From Natronoglomus mannanivorans (GTDB taxonomy: Archaea; Halobacteriota; Halobacteria; Halobacteriales; Natrialbaceae), in assembly GCA_025517485.1 (NCBI GenBank), contig JAOPKB010000001.1, positions 496,001 through 560,000 on the forward strand: a stretch of 64,000 bases of DNA, written 5' to 3'. A program made the translations under genes and the position numbers. Shown here one piece after another: positions 8,762 through 17,916 of the stretch; the stretch's first letter is position 1; every line of letters starts with the position of its first letter. The notes beneath the pieces were generated by a model. It saw only the letters and a list, made by a program, of their open reading frames with translations, did not search any database and had not been told where the DNA came from.

Positions 8762-8896
8762 ATGCGCTATCCAGATGGACGATGCGATCGATGCGGCGAA
8801 CGCGAGTACGCGACTATCGACGGATCGTGTCGGTGTCCGAACTGTGCACAGCGAACCGTTCTGTCACGAAACGAGCCGAGTCCTCGCACCGTCTGA
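8762..8896 (+). CDS. 44-residue zinc-ribbon microprotein
   Basis: A short frame starting ATG-CGC-TAT and ending TGA encodes 44 residues: MRYPDGRCDRCGEREYATID then GSCRCPNCAQRTVLSRNEPS and a short tail. Cys residues are arranged C-x2-C...C-x-C-x2-C with a CDRCG knuckle and a CPNC knuckle, a plausible single zinc ribbon. There is no convincing ribosome site. It lies upstream of a DUF456 membrane protein gene, 143 bp away. Similar tiny zinc-finger proteins are known in haloarchaea; this call rests on the cysteine spacing alone. Confidence 0.55.
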   Translation: MRYPDGRCDRCGEREYATIDGSCRCPNCAQRTVLSRNEPSPRTV

Positions 8897-9039
8897 GTTC
8901 GAACTGATGAACACAGGTCCCTGACAATCGACCACCCCCACGTCGAATACACTCTCACCGACGGCGACCACCCGAGCGGACTCCGGTGAACACGAACACA
9001 GGCACCACGCCTATACCGATACCGACCATCCGCTGTCCT

Positions 9040-9525
9040 ATGGTCGACGCGATCACGATCCTGGCCGTCGCGTTGCTCGTCGGTGGCATCGCCGGAACCC
9101 TGGTTCCACTGGTCCCCGGCGGCCTCCTCTCGCTGTCGGGACTCCTCCTCTACTGGTGGCACACCGGGTTCACGGACCCGGGGACGGTCGCGATGCTCGC
9201 CCTCCTGTTTCTGGGCCTCTGTACCGTCTTCGTCGAGTTCTTCGCTGGCGCGAGCTCCGCCCGATACGGCGGCGCCTCCTGGACGACGACCGTGATCGCG
9301 GTCGTCGTCGCCATGGTATTGCTGGTGGTCACCGGCCCGATCGGCCTCGTCGTCGGCCTGTTCGGAACCGTCTTTCTCGTGGAGTTCGTTCGCAACGGCG
9401 ACCTCGAGACCAGCGGTCGAGCCGCCTTCTACGCCAGCGTCGGCGTGCTCGCCTCGACAGCGGTGCAGGTGTTGCTGACGACGACGATCTTCCTCGGGTT
9501 CGTCGTGGTCGTCTTCGTCCTGTGA
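9040..9525 (+). CDS. DUF456 family membrane protein
   Basis: A 161-residue integral membrane protein with five hydrophobic segments. MVDAITILAVALLVGGIAGTL opens the first; glycine-rich loops such as VPGGLLSLSGLLLYWW and FFAGASSARYGGASWTTTVI are typical of DUF456, where a Gly-zipper fold is expected. The frame extends 18 codons upstream to 8986, but MVDAIT is the natural start. Function unknown. No operon partner is evident. Confidence 0.82.
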   Translation: MVDAITILAVALLVGGIAGTLVPLVPGGLLSLSGLLLYWWHTGFTDPGTVAMLALLFLGLCTVFVEFFAGASSARYGGASWTTTVIAVVVAMVLLVVTGPIGLVVGLFGTVFLVEFVRNGDLETSGRAAFYASVGVLASTAVQVLLTTTIFLGFVVVVFVL

Positions 9526-9636
9526 CTACTTCCACGACCGAAGTCGTGGGCTTTCGCCTCGAACCTCGAATATCTGTAACCGTCGACGCCGGCGAACCGT
9601 CCAAACACTGAATCGACGCCGGACCGAACGTCGGCT

Positions 9637-9849
9637 ATGGACATGGAGAGAGAGTGCGCCGAACCCGACTGCGACCGACCCATCGCAGTCGAGTTACACA
9701 TCCCCTGGGCGGACAACAGATTCGTCTGTGCGGCACACGCCCGCGTCCTCGGACGCCGGGACGGGGTCGTCGCCGATCCACTTCCCGACGAGAGAGAACA
9801 CCTCCTCGAGCGTGGACAGAGCGGTGACAGCGAGCAGTCTCGAGAGTGA
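9637..9849 (+). CDS. Small Cys/His-rich hypothetical protein
   Basis: Seventy residues: MDMERECAEPDCDRPIAVEL, then a strand, FVCAAHARVLGRRDGV and an acidic C-terminal tail. One C-x4-C pair and a later C-x2-H give a complete set for one zinc. Start at 9637 or two codons later (second Met). No known function. It converges with gltX, whose stop lies 79 bp downstream. Confidence 0.6.
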   Translation: MDMERECAEPDCDRPIAVELHIPWADNRFVCAAHARVLGRRDGVVADPLPDEREHLLERGQSGDSEQSRE

Positions 9850-9927
9850 GCGCGAGCGCGAAACCACAAGCAAACTCGAGAGCGAAAACAGCAACGAGAA
9901 ACGACCGGAACCCGGTTCGAAACGGTC

Positions 9928-11703
9928 TCAGGGATGCGCGTAGTACGCGACGGTCTCGTCGTCTTCGTGGCGGTCTCGCTGACTTCGGCCGCTCGCGTCG
10001 TCCGTGGCGCGTGGTGCCACGCTATCGATCCGCGCGAATCCGACACGCTCGAACTGGACCACGTCGTCGGCCTCGAGGTCGGCCACACCCGGTTCGGCTC
10101 GCCCCTCGACGTCGCCGTCCATCGTTCGGAGTCGGACGGGGACGCTCTCGGCGGCGGGCACCCAGTGGATCACGTCGACCTCGCCGTCGCGGACGACGTC
10201 GATGTCGTCGCCGGTGTACTGCAACGCGTCGCGCGTGTGGCGGAAACAGCCCAGCCCCTTCAGCCAGATGCGATCCTCTCGAGCCGGTAAGTCGTCGGGT
10301 TCGAGCAGGACGCTGTCGCCGGCGGGAATCTCGCGGACGCCGCGGTCCTCGTGATTGGGGTGCAGTGGCGGATTCGCCTCGGTCGGTGCGTCCCCGGTAA
10401 GAGAGAGTTCGGTCCCCTCGCGAACCAGGAATCGGCGATCGGTCTCCTCGTCGATCAGGTCGCGGTTGTTCGCGTAGATCGAACTCATCGCGAGGTCGAC
10501 GTCGCTGGTCGACGTGCCGAGTCCGATCATCGACTCTGTGATCGCCTCGCCGCGGATGCCCCGCCGTTTTAAGCTCATCACCGTCGGGGCACGCGGATCG
10601 TCCCAGCCCGCGAGTTCGCCCGCCTGAATGAGTTCCTGAATCCGAGAGGTGGACATCTTCACGTCGTACTCGTCGAGCTGGACGTGACCCCAGTGGACGA
10701 CTTCGGGGTACTCCCAGCCGAAGTAGTCGTAGACGAACCGTTGGCGTTTCGCGGAGTCCTGCAGGTCGATCCCGCGGATGATGTGGGTGATCTCCAGCAG
10801 GTGATCGTCCACACCGGACTGGAAGTCGAGCATCGGCCAGCAACGGTACTCGCTGGCTTCCTCCCGGGGGTGGGGCGTGTCGATCATCCGGAAGGCAACC
10901 CAGTCGCGCAGGGCGGGGTTCTTGTGCTCGATGTCAGTCTTCACCCGGAGGACCATCTCGCCGCTCTCGTACTCGCCTGCGACCATAGCGTCGAACTCCT
11001 CGAGGGTGGTTTCTCGGTCCTTGTCCCGGTGTGGACACGGCTTGCCTGCGTTCTTCAGCTCCGAGAACTCCTCGCCCGAACACGAGCAAGTGTAGGCGCC
11101 GTCCATCTCGATCAGCTCGCGAGCGTGGTCGTAATAGGTCTCGACACGATCGCTGGCTTTGAACGTCGCGTCGGGCTCGAAGCCCAGATACTCGATGTCC
11201 GAGCGGATCTGGTCGTAGGCCTCGAGATCCGGACGTTTGGTCTCGGGATCGGTGTCGTCGAAGCGGACGCAGAACCAGCCGTCGTACCGGTCCCTGTAGG
11301 TCCCGATGACGGCGGGCATCCGGGCGTGGCCGATGTGCCACGGGCCGTTCGGATTCGGCGCACACCGCATCCGCACCTCGTCGTAGTCCTCGGCGTTCGG
11401 AAGGTTGGGCAAGTCGTGTTCGTCCTCCTCGTCCTCGGCTTCGATTTCGGCCATTTCGTCGGGCGCGAGCTCCTCGAGTCGCGCTCGCTTGTCGTCGTAT
11501 CCGAGATCGTTGACCCGGCCGACGACGCCACCGACGACGCCGGGGACGGCGTCGGCGTGCTCGCGGAAATCCGGGTTCTCGCCCATTAGTGGTCCCATCA
11601 CGGCCCCGACGTTCGCGTCGCTCTCGTGTTTCACGGCGTTCAACAGCGCGTGCTTTTCGGCCTCGCGCTCGACGCGCTCTCGTAACTCGTCGTCCATTTC
11701 CAT
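9928..11703 (-). CDS. gltX: Glutamyl-tRNA synthetase (archaeal type)
   Basis: Charges tRNA-Glu and, in archaea, usually also tRNA-Gln, which is then amidated. The 591 residues are normal. An acidic N-terminal helical region precedes MRCAPNPNGPWHIGHARMP with the HIGH motif at about 123-126; the CSCSGEEFSELKNAGKPCPH segment matches the inserted metal-binding knuckle; VKMSTSR (KMSKS-type loop) is near residue 349; the C-terminal beta-barrel domains bind the anticodon. Last gene of a minus-strand run with the isoprenoid and RNase J genes, 102 bp after the synthase. Confidence 0.95.
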   Translation of the reverse strand: MEMDDELRERVEREAEKHALLNAVKHESDANVGAVMGPLMGENPDFREHADAVPGVVGGVVGRVNDLGYDDKRARLEELAPDEMAEIEAEDEEDEHDLPNLPNAEDYDEVRMRCAPNPNGPWHIGHARMPAVIGTYRDRYDGWFCVRFDDTDPETKRPDLEAYDQIRSDIEYLGFEPDATFKASDRVETYYDHARELIEMDGAYTCSCSGEEFSELKNAGKPCPHRDKDRETTLEEFDAMVAGEYESGEMVLRVKTDIEHKNPALRDWVAFRMIDTPHPREEASEYRCWPMLDFQSGVDDHLLEITHIIRGIDLQDSAKRQRFVYDYFGWEYPEVVHWGHVQLDEYDVKMSTSRIQELIQAGELAGWDDPRAPTVMSLKRRGIRGEAITESMIGLGTSTSDVDLAMSSIYANNRDLIDEETDRRFLVREGTELSLTGDAPTEANPPLHPNHEDRGVREIPAGDSVLLEPDDLPAREDRIWLKGLGCFRHTRDALQYTGDDIDVVRDGEVDVIHWVPAAESVPVRLRTMDGDVEGRAEPGVADLEADDVVQFERVGFARIDSVAPRATDDASGRSQRDRHEDDETVAYYAHP

Positions 11704-11805
11704 TAGGAGTGCGTTTTCGCCCCCGAGTCAAAACTGCCGCGGTCGACCGTCGAGGACTCACTGGGGAACCGACGTGAAAAAACGAACTCGATTCCGTCTC
11801 AGCAC

Positions 11806-12873
11806 TCAGTAGCCGCGCTCGATCAGATAGTCCGCGATGTCGAGCAACAGATCGTGCGCCTCGTTGTCCGGCAGGACCTCGAGTCGGTCCTTGCCGCGGG
11901 CGACGAGATCGCGGGCCGTTCCGTTGGCGTACTCGATCGAACCGCTCTCTTCGAGCACGGCGACGGCGGCGTCGATTTCCGCCTCGGTGACGTTCTCGAC
12001 GCGGTCCGTATCGACCAGGTTCGCCACGTCGATGCCCTGTTCGCGGGCGTGGACGGTGATCAGCGTCTGTTTGTTCTCGACGAGGTCGCTTCCCCGCTGT
12101 TTGCCGAGTTTCTCGCTCGGCACGGTGAGATCGAGGACGTCGTCTTGGATCTGGAACGCACGGCCGACGTCGAGTCCGTAACCATAGAGCGCATCGACCG
12201 TCTCGTCGTCGGCACCCAGCAGGACTGCCGGGAGACACGCGGCGGCCGCGTAGAGTACGGCGGTCTTTTGCTCGACCATCTCGAGGTACTCGTCGGTCGT
12301 CACGTCCCCGCGTTGTTCGAAACTCACGTCCAGCGACTGCCCCTCGCAGATCTTCGTGCAGGTCGTCGCCAGAATTTCGAGGGCGTCGACGAGTCGCTCG
12401 GCGGGGGCACCCGTCTCGAGCATGATCTCGAACGCCTTCGAGTAGAGCGTATCGCCGGCGAGGATCGCCGTCTCGAGGTCGTACTCCTTGTGGACGGCGG
12501 GGACGCCTCGACGGAGGTCGTCGTCGTCCATGATGTCGTCGTGAATCAGGGTGAACGACTGAATGACCTCGACGCTGACGGCGCCTGCCATCACGTCGAT
12601 CGTCTGTCCGTCCGCTCCGAGATCCGGAAACTCCCGGTAGTCGACCGAGAGTGGTTCGACGTCCGCGAGCGCTTCGGCGGTCGTGAGCAATACTGTCGGT
12701 CGAAGGCGTTTCCCACCGGCGTCCAGCAGGTACCGCGAGGCCTCGTAGAGCCGTTCGGGTCGCTGGATCGGGAGTTCTTCGGGAATCGCCTCGTTGACCT
12801 GCTCGCGGCGCTTTCCGACCGCCTCGAGTACCGCCTCTTCGCGTGCCTCTGGAGTCGTCATATCACTCGACAA
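11806..12873 (-). CDS. idsA: Polyprenyl (geranylgeranyl) diphosphate synthase
   Basis: Condenses isopentenyl diphosphate onto allylic primers to make C20-C25 chains for archaeal ether lipids. The 355-residue all-helical protein has the first Asp-rich motif in [17 protein letters not shown] and the second in [10 protein letters not shown]. Small residues upstream of the first motif would allow a long chain; product length cannot be set by eye. Its ATG overlaps the RNase J end by 11 bp. Placed next to mvk and ipk, as expected for the archaeal mevalonate pathway. Confidence 0.94.
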   Translation of the reverse strand: MSSDMTTPEAREEAVLEAVGKRREQVNEAIPEELPIQRPERLYEASRYLLDAGGKRLRPTVLLTTAEALADVEPLSVDYREFPDLGADGQTIDVMAGAVSVEVIQSFTLIHDDIMDDDDLRRGVPAVHKEYDLETAILAGDTLYSKAFEIMLETGAPAERLVDALEILATTCTKICEGQSLDVSFEQRGDVTTDEYLEMVEQKTAVLYAAAACLPAVLLGADDETVDALYGYGLDVGRAFQIQDDVLDLTVPSEKLGKQRGSDLVENKQTLITVHAREQGIDVANLVDTDRVENVTEAEIDAAVAVLEESGSIEYANGTARDLVARGKDRLEVLPDNEAHDLLLDIADYLIERGY

Positions 12874-14215
12874 GTTGAATCAGGTTCCCGTTACGCGTGA
12901 CGTGGACGTCTCGCCCCATCTTGTATCCTTCGCTCTCACAGAGGTCGACGTATCCCGAGAGTCCCTTCAGATTCTGGTGGGCGGGAACGATGTGCTGGGG
13001 CTGGAGCGCGTCGAGCATCTCGTAATGGCCTTCCTGACACATGTGTCCGGAAACGTGGATGTCGTCGTAGATACGAGCACCCTGCATGCCGAGGAGCTTC
13101 TCGGCCTGATAGCGCTGGCCCTCGTTGGTCGGCTCGGGAATGACGCGAGCGGAAAAGACGACCTTGTCACCGTTGTCCAGTTCGTAGGGCGTTTCGCCGC
13201 GAGCCATCCGCGTGAGCATCGCGCGCGGTTCGCCCTGATGGCCCGTGACGACGGGAAGGAAGTTCTCCTTGCCCTCGTTCATGATGCGTTTGAAGGTTCG
13301 GTCGACGGACTTGCGGTGGCCGAACATCCCGAGGTCGGTTGGAAAGTCGACGAAGTCGAGTCGCTCGGCGGTCCCGGAGTACTTCTCCATCGACCGACCC
13401 AGCAAGACGGGCTGGCGACCGATGTCGTCGGCGAACTCGACGAGGCTCTTTACGCGGGCGATATGTGAGGAGAAGGTGGTGGCGACGATGCCGCCGTCGT
13501 AGTCCTCCATGCTGTAGAGGACGTCCCGGAGGTGTTCGCGGGCGACGTTCTCGGATGGGGTCCGGCCTTTCTTGTTCGCGTTGGTACAGTCCTCGATGTA
13601 ACAGAGGACGCCTTCGCCCTCGCGGCCGATCTCACGGAACCGCTTCATGTCGATCGGGTCGCCGAGGACCGGCGTGTGGTCCATGCGTTTGTCCAGTCCG
13701 TAGACGACCGCACCCTCCGGCGTGTGGAGCACCGGGTTGATCGCGTCGATGATCGAGTGGGTCACGTTCACGAACTCGAGGTCGACCTGCCCGCTGTCGC
13801 CGATGGACATCGTCTCGCCGGGATCCATCTTGACCAGGTCGTTGTCGACGCCGAACTTCTGCTCGCCTTCGATCTGCTGTTTGACGAGTTCGATCGTAAA
13901 CGGCGTCGCGACGATCGGCGCGTTGTATCGGTGTGCGAGCTTCGAGATGGCGCCGATGTGATCTAAGTGCCCGTGGGTCGGGACGATCGCCTGCACGTCG
14001 CCCTCGAGGTCGGACATGATCCGGTCGTCCGGGATCGCGCCCATGTCGATCAGATCCAGGCTGTGCATCCGCTCGGTCTCGACGTTATCGTGAATGAGAA
14101 CCTGCGAGAGGTTCAGCCCCATGTCGAAGATGACGACGTCGTCACCCGCGCGAACGGCAGTCATCTGCCGTCCGACTTCTTCGTATCCGCCTATCGTTGC
14201 AATTTCGATTTCCAT
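12863..14215 (-). CDS. rnj: RNase J family beta-CASP ribonuclease
   Basis: A metallo-beta-lactamase/beta-CASP nuclease; archaeal members degrade RNA 5' to 3'. From [17 protein letters not shown] at 14215 the protein has 450 residues. [11 protein letters not shown] is the HxHxDH zinc motif; VNVTHS and the later Asp ([13 protein letters not shown]) complete the metal site; the beta-CASP part includes [10 protein letters not shown] and ends with [13 protein letters not shown]. The frame extends 7 codons upstream, but the MEIEI start is standard. The gene has a long predicted structured leader (see below), which is unusual here. Confidence 0.93.
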   Translation of the reverse strand: MEIEIATIGGYEEVGRQMTAVRAGDDVVIFDMGLNLSQVLIHDNVETERMHSLDLIDMGAIPDDRIMSDLEGDVQAIVPTHGHLDHIGAISKLAHRYNAPIVATPFTIELVKQQIEGEQKFGVDNDLVKMDPGETMSIGDSGQVDLEFVNVTHSIIDAINPVLHTPEGAVVYGLDKRMDHTPVLGDPIDMKRFREIGREGEGVLCYIEDCTNANKKGRTPSENVAREHLRDVLYSMEDYDGGIVATTFSSHIARVKSLVEFADDIGRQPVLLGRSMEKYSGTAERLDFVDFPTDLGMFGHRKSVDRTFKRIMNEGKENFLPVVTGHQGEPRAMLTRMARGETPYELDNGDKVVFSARVIPEPTNEGQRYQAEKLLGMQGARIYDDIHVSGHMCQEGHYEMLDALQPQHIVPAHQNLKGLSGYVDLCESEGYKMGRDVHVTRNGNLIQLVE

Positions 14216-14431
14216 GATTGTAGCACTGAAAGCCACGTTTGTGGTGGACTCTCATCGAAACGGTCCGCGGACTCCCGGTTTGCGGCCCCGGCGTCTTACA
14301 GCGCGTCGGCCACGTCGTTCCCGCTATGCGTTCGGGGGCCGTCCCGAATCACCCCACAGCACCGCTGTGAGGCCCGAACGCACTTGCCCGCGGGTCTCGC
14401 TAGTCCCACGTACACACCGCGATGTTAAAAA
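14216..14431 (-). promoter_or_regulatory. rnj promoter and structured leader of about 185 nt
   Basis: On the minus strand a TATA-like TTTTTAA at 14425-14431 predicts a transcript start near 14400, so the leader is about 185 nt. It contains a 9-bp stem GCGUUCGGG (14373-14381) with CCCGAACGC (14328-14336), and directly inside it a 9-bp hairpin CCUCACAGC/GCUGUGGGG with a 3-nt loop (14352-14372). Both are perfect or nearly so (G-U pairs allowed). Leaders this structured are rare beside leaderless neighbours; autoregulation is inferred. Confidence 0.5.
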
Positions 14432-14693
14432 CGCAGTGGGTTCGCAAACGCGAGTGAGCACGCGACACACTCGTCGTAGCCGACGGGCAGACCGGTTGGG
14501 AATCGTCTCTGGTTAGCCACCGTACTCCACTGGATCAGCGAACGCTTTCGACGAGGAGCCAGTGTCGGTCGCGTATCCTCGCGTGGCGATTTCGAGCGGG
14601 TCGTCGAACCTAGAAAAATCCCAATTGAAGTGTTTTTCCCGGTATTTCTGAACACATTCTATTTCGCGGCACCATTTGCCCCTATCAGTCTCC

Positions 14694-14727
14694 GAAATGC
14701 GAACATTTCTAAACTCTCGTTTAGAAA
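14694..14727 (+). promoter_or_regulatory. Two overlapping inverted repeats before the permease gene
   Basis: GAAATG-CGAA-CATTTC (14694-14709) and TTTCTAAAC-TCTC-GTTTAGAAA (14706-14727) are both perfect inverted repeats and share the bases TTTC. The second ends 9 bp before the permease ATG. They could be a tandem operator or, in RNA, two mutually exclusive hairpins close to the start codon. The surrounding DNA is AT-rich. Confidence 0.55.
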
Positions 14728-14736
14728 GTCCGGTCA

Positions 14737-17028
14737 ATGACGAAAGACCTCGAGCGCGACCTAGGTTTGTGGGCCGTCATCGCGATCAGTATGGGGGCGA
14801 TGATCGGAAGCGGGATCTTCATCTTACCTGGGTTAGCGATGGCGGAGGCGGGACCGGCCGTCGTACTGGCGTTCGTCATCGCGGCGATTCTGGTCGTTCC
14901 CGCGGCGCTCAGTATCGCGGAACTCGGGACGGCAATGCCCGAGGCCGGCGGTGATTACGTCTTCATCGAACGTGGAATGGGGCCGGCCGCGGGGACGATC
15001 GCCGGACTCGGAACGTGGATCATGCTCATGCTGAAAGGAGCACTCGCACTCGTCGGTGGCATGATCTACGTGAGTGCGCTGACGGCGATCCCGACGTTTT
15101 CGGTTCTGGATACGGTTCTCGAGTGGTCGATCACGTTGCCCGGTGGCCTCCTCGTTATCAGAGGAACGGAGATACTCGCCGTTACCCTCGCCGTGTTGCT
15201 CGTTCTCGTCAATCTGGTCGGCGTCAAACAGACGGGGGGATTGCAGACGATCATGGTCATCGTGATGCTCGGCATCCTCTCAGTCTTCGTCGCGGGGTCG
15301 ATCGTACAGGTCGAGGCCGCGAATTTCGACGGCTTCTTCGTCGAGGGATCGGACGGGCTGTTGAGCGCGACCGCACTGGTTCTCGTCTCCTACGCGGGCG
15401 TCACGAAAGTCGCCGCAGTTGCAGAGGAGATCGAGAATCCGGGGCGGAACCTTCCGCTCGGTCTGCTCATCTCGTTGATCGTGACGACGTTTCTCTACGT
15501 ACTGCTCGTGTTCGTACTCGTCGGCGTCGTTCCCGGACTGGACGGCTCCGATGCACCGATGGCCGACGCCGTCGATCTGCTGTTCGGTAACCTCTTTCTG
15601 TTCGCGATCGTCCTCGCCGCCTTGCTCGCGCTCGTCAGTACGGCGAATGCAGGGATTCTCACTGCTTCCCGCTATCCATTGGCTCTGAGCCGCGATAATC
15701 TCTTTCTCGACAAATTCGAGTTCATCCATCCGCGGTTCAACACGCCGATGGTCGCGATCCTCACCACCGGCGGCATCATCGTCCTCGTAATCTTGATATT
15801 CGACGTCGAACAGATCGCCAAGTCCGCCGGTGCGTTCCAGATCCTCGTCTACATTCTCGTCTGCGCTGCCCTCATCGCCTTCCGCGAACGCGACCTCGAG
15901 TGGTACGATCCCGAGTTCGTTACACCGGGCTATCCGTGGATACAGCTGTTCGGAATCGTGTCGGGACTATTCATCATCACAGAGATGGACCGCTTGCCGA
16001 TCGTCGGCGCCGTCGGGATCACGATCTTCGGGTTCGCCTGGTACCAGTTCTACGCCAAAGAGCGCGTCGAGCGCGAGGGACTCGCTGTCGGCCTCGCCCG
16101 CCGTGAAACGGGCAAACAGTACGTCCGAGACACCGCAGAACAACTCGAGGCGAGCCCGGCGGACACCTACGAGGTACTGATTCCCCTCCGACGCGACGTC
16201 AGTCGCGAACAGGAGGACGCGCTGTTACACATGGCAGCCCCGATCGTTCGCCGTCGCGGTGGACGGATCCGTGTCGTCCGATTCGACGAGGTTCCCGATC
16301 AGGTGCCACTGGATACCGCCGCAGAGTCGCTCTCACCGGCGGATATCCAGTTCGAACGTCGAACCGACGAGCTGGTACAGGATCTCGACGTCCCGGTCGA
16401 GGTCGGCGAAATCGTCAGCCACGACACGCGCCACGCGGTCGTGAACTTCGCCGAACGAACGAACGTCGATCTGATCCTCGCCCGTCGAGAAGCGACCTCC
16501 CGTCTCGGGACCCTCTTCGGTCGTGACACCGACTGGATCATGGACCACGCCCCGTGTGACGTCGTGTTCGTCCAGCACGAGCAATCCGTCGACGTGAAAA
16601 ACGTCTCGATCGTTACCGACCGAAGTCCGTTCAACGATCCGCTCAAGGTCGAACTCGCGGACGCGATGGCGAACAGTCTCGGCGCACGGCTCCGATTCGT
16701 CTTCGCCGTTCCCGAGGACGCCCCCGACGAACTGATCGAGACCATCGAGGACTATCACGCCGAACTCGACGACCTCTGTACCGTCCCGGTCGAGAGCACT
16801 ATCGTCCGTACTGACGACGAAGTCGGCGGACTGTCGACCGAACTCGAGACCGCGGACATCGTCATGCTGAGTACGATGACCCACCATCGAATTCCGGACC
16901 TGCTGGTCGAACAGCGCTCGGACCGCCTGGCCGCAGTAGTCGAGCAACCGGTGTTGCTCGTCCACTCGAAGCAGAGCCGACGTGGGACGTTCCTCCGACC
17001 GATCGTCGAACGCGTACTGTTCGACTGA
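14737..17028 (+). CDS. APC-family amino acid permease fused to Usp domains
   Basis: A 763-residue membrane transporter. Residues about 1-440 hold around 12 hydrophobic segments of the amino acid-polyamine-cation superfamily, starting LWAVIAISMGAMIGSGIFILPG with the GSGIF unwound-helix motif of TM1. The C-terminal cytoplasmic part (about 470-763) looks like two universal-stress-protein folds, with ILARRE and an ATP-loop-like tail around DRSPFNDPL and SVDVKNVSIVTD. The cation-amino acid transporter plus Usp design is common in haloarchaea. It lies on the opposite strand between ipk and rnj, breaking the isoprenoid run. Confidence 0.88.
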   Translation: MTKDLERDLGLWAVIAISMGAMIGSGIFILPGLAMAEAGPAVVLAFVIAAILVVPAALSIAELGTAMPEAGGDYVFIERGMGPAAGTIAGLGTWIMLMLKGALALVGGMIYVSALTAIPTFSVLDTVLEWSITLPGGLLVIRGTEILAVTLAVLLVLVNLVGVKQTGGLQTIMVIVMLGILSVFVAGSIVQVEAANFDGFFVEGSDGLLSATALVLVSYAGVTKVAAVAEEIENPGRNLPLGLLISLIVTTFLYVLLVFVLVGVVPGLDGSDAPMADAVDLLFGNLFLFAIVLAALLALVSTANAGILTASRYPLALSRDNLFLDKFEFIHPRFNTPMVAILTTGGIIVLVILIFDVEQIAKSAGAFQILVYILVCAALIAFRERDLEWYDPEFVTPGYPWIQLFGIVSGLFIITEMDRLPIVGAVGITIFGFAWYQFYAKERVEREGLAVGLARRETGKQYVRDTAEQLEASPADTYEVLIPLRRDVSREQEDALLHMAAPIVRRRGGRIRVVRFDEVPDQVPLDTAAESLSPADIQFERRTDELVQDLDVPVEVGEIVSHDTRHAVVNFAERTNVDLILARREATSRLGTLFGRDTDWIMDHAPCDVVFVQHEQSVDVKNVSIVTDRSPFNDPLKVELADAMANSLGARLRFVFAVPEDAPDELIETIEDYHAELDDLCTVPVESTIVRTDDEVGGLSTELETADIVMLSTMTHHRIPDLLVEQRSDRLAAVVEQPVLLVHSKQSRRGTFLRPIVERVLFD

Positions 17029-17178
17029 CTCTCTTCGGTTCGTCGGGAGTCGGAGTCGATATCGACGCTTCGATGTCTCGAGTGGGGAAAGAGCCGAGAG
17101 CCAAGAGTCGAGAGTAAAGCGGAGAGCCAAGACCGCAAAGCGAGCAACGAAGAGCGTCACAAACCGAACCGCGACGTC

Positions 17179-17916
17179 TCACTCCACGGTCGTCCCCGGC
17201 TCACCGCCTGCGAGAAACGCGTCCAGATCCGCGAGTCCGAAAATCGACGCCGATGCCTCGAGTGCGAGCAACGCCCGAACTTTCGCGGCCATCCCACCGG
17301 TAACGTCGGTGGACTCGCTCTCGCCGAGCACCGATGCGACGTCCTCGTAGGTGGCGATTCGATCGATCACCCGCTCGGCGTCGTCGAGAACACCGGGAAC
17401 CGTCGAGCAAAGACCCACACGATCGGCCTCGAGGTCGGTCGCCAGGTCGGCGACGAGTTCGTCGCCACTGACGACCGTCGCTCCCGCCCCTTCGTGGGCA
17501 ACCAGATCGCCGTGAAGCACGGGAACGAACCCCTCCGCGAGCAGCGTCCGGATCTGCCCCGTCGGGAGGCTCAACCGGCCGTCACGATCCCGGTGGGCCA
17601 CGGAGAACGGATGCACCGGCACCGCGTTCACGTCACGCTCGAGCAATCGTTGAAGAACGAACCCGTTGAGCGTCGTCATCGCGCCGTGGATCGCGAGCGC
17701 CGCGCTGGCGTCGTGGGTCCCTTCAGTCGTGCTAACACCGTGTTCGCTGGCGTTGTGGTGGCCGAAGCTGCCACCGCCGTGGACGACGACCAGATCCGTG
17801 TCACTGTCGACGCTCGCCACCGCAGCCGCCGCTCGCTCGAGGGCGTCGCCGTCGAGGGTCTCCGGTCGGTCCTTGTCCGTGATGACGCTGCCGCCGAGTT
17901 TGAGCACGACGGTCAT
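17179..17916 (-). CDS. ipk: Isopentenyl phosphate kinase
   Basis: Phosphorylates isopentenyl phosphate to isopentenyl diphosphate in the archaeal mevalonate route. The 245 residues belong to the amino acid kinase family: VLKLGGSVITDKDRPETLDG near the N-terminus, VVVHGGGSFGHH with the His that marks IPKs, and TDVTGGMAAKVRALL at the C-terminal nucleotide site. Its ATG overlaps the mvk stop by 4 bp, so the two kinases are cotranscribed. Confidence 0.94.
   Translation of the reverse strand: MTVVLKLGGSVITDKDRPETLDGDALERAAAAVASVDSDTDLVVVHGGGSFGHHNASEHGVSTTEGTHDASAALAIHGAMTTLNGFVLQRLLERDVNAVPVHPFSVAHRDRDGRLSLPTGQIRTLLAEGFVPVLHGDLVAHEGAGATVVSGDELVADLATDLEADRVGLCSTVPGVLDDAERVIDRIATYEDVASVLGESESTDVTGGMAAKVRALLALEASASIFGLADLDAFLAGGEPGTTVE

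Noticed and set aside
10934..12238. Minus-strand frame of 434 codons, very Arg rich
   Set aside because: Overlaps gltX and the polyprenyl synthase in another frame; no start or motif support.
14216..14431. SRP RNA or RNase P RNA
   Set aside because: Neither the SRP GGAAG-type loop nor the RNase P core sequences were found; the stems fit a leader better.
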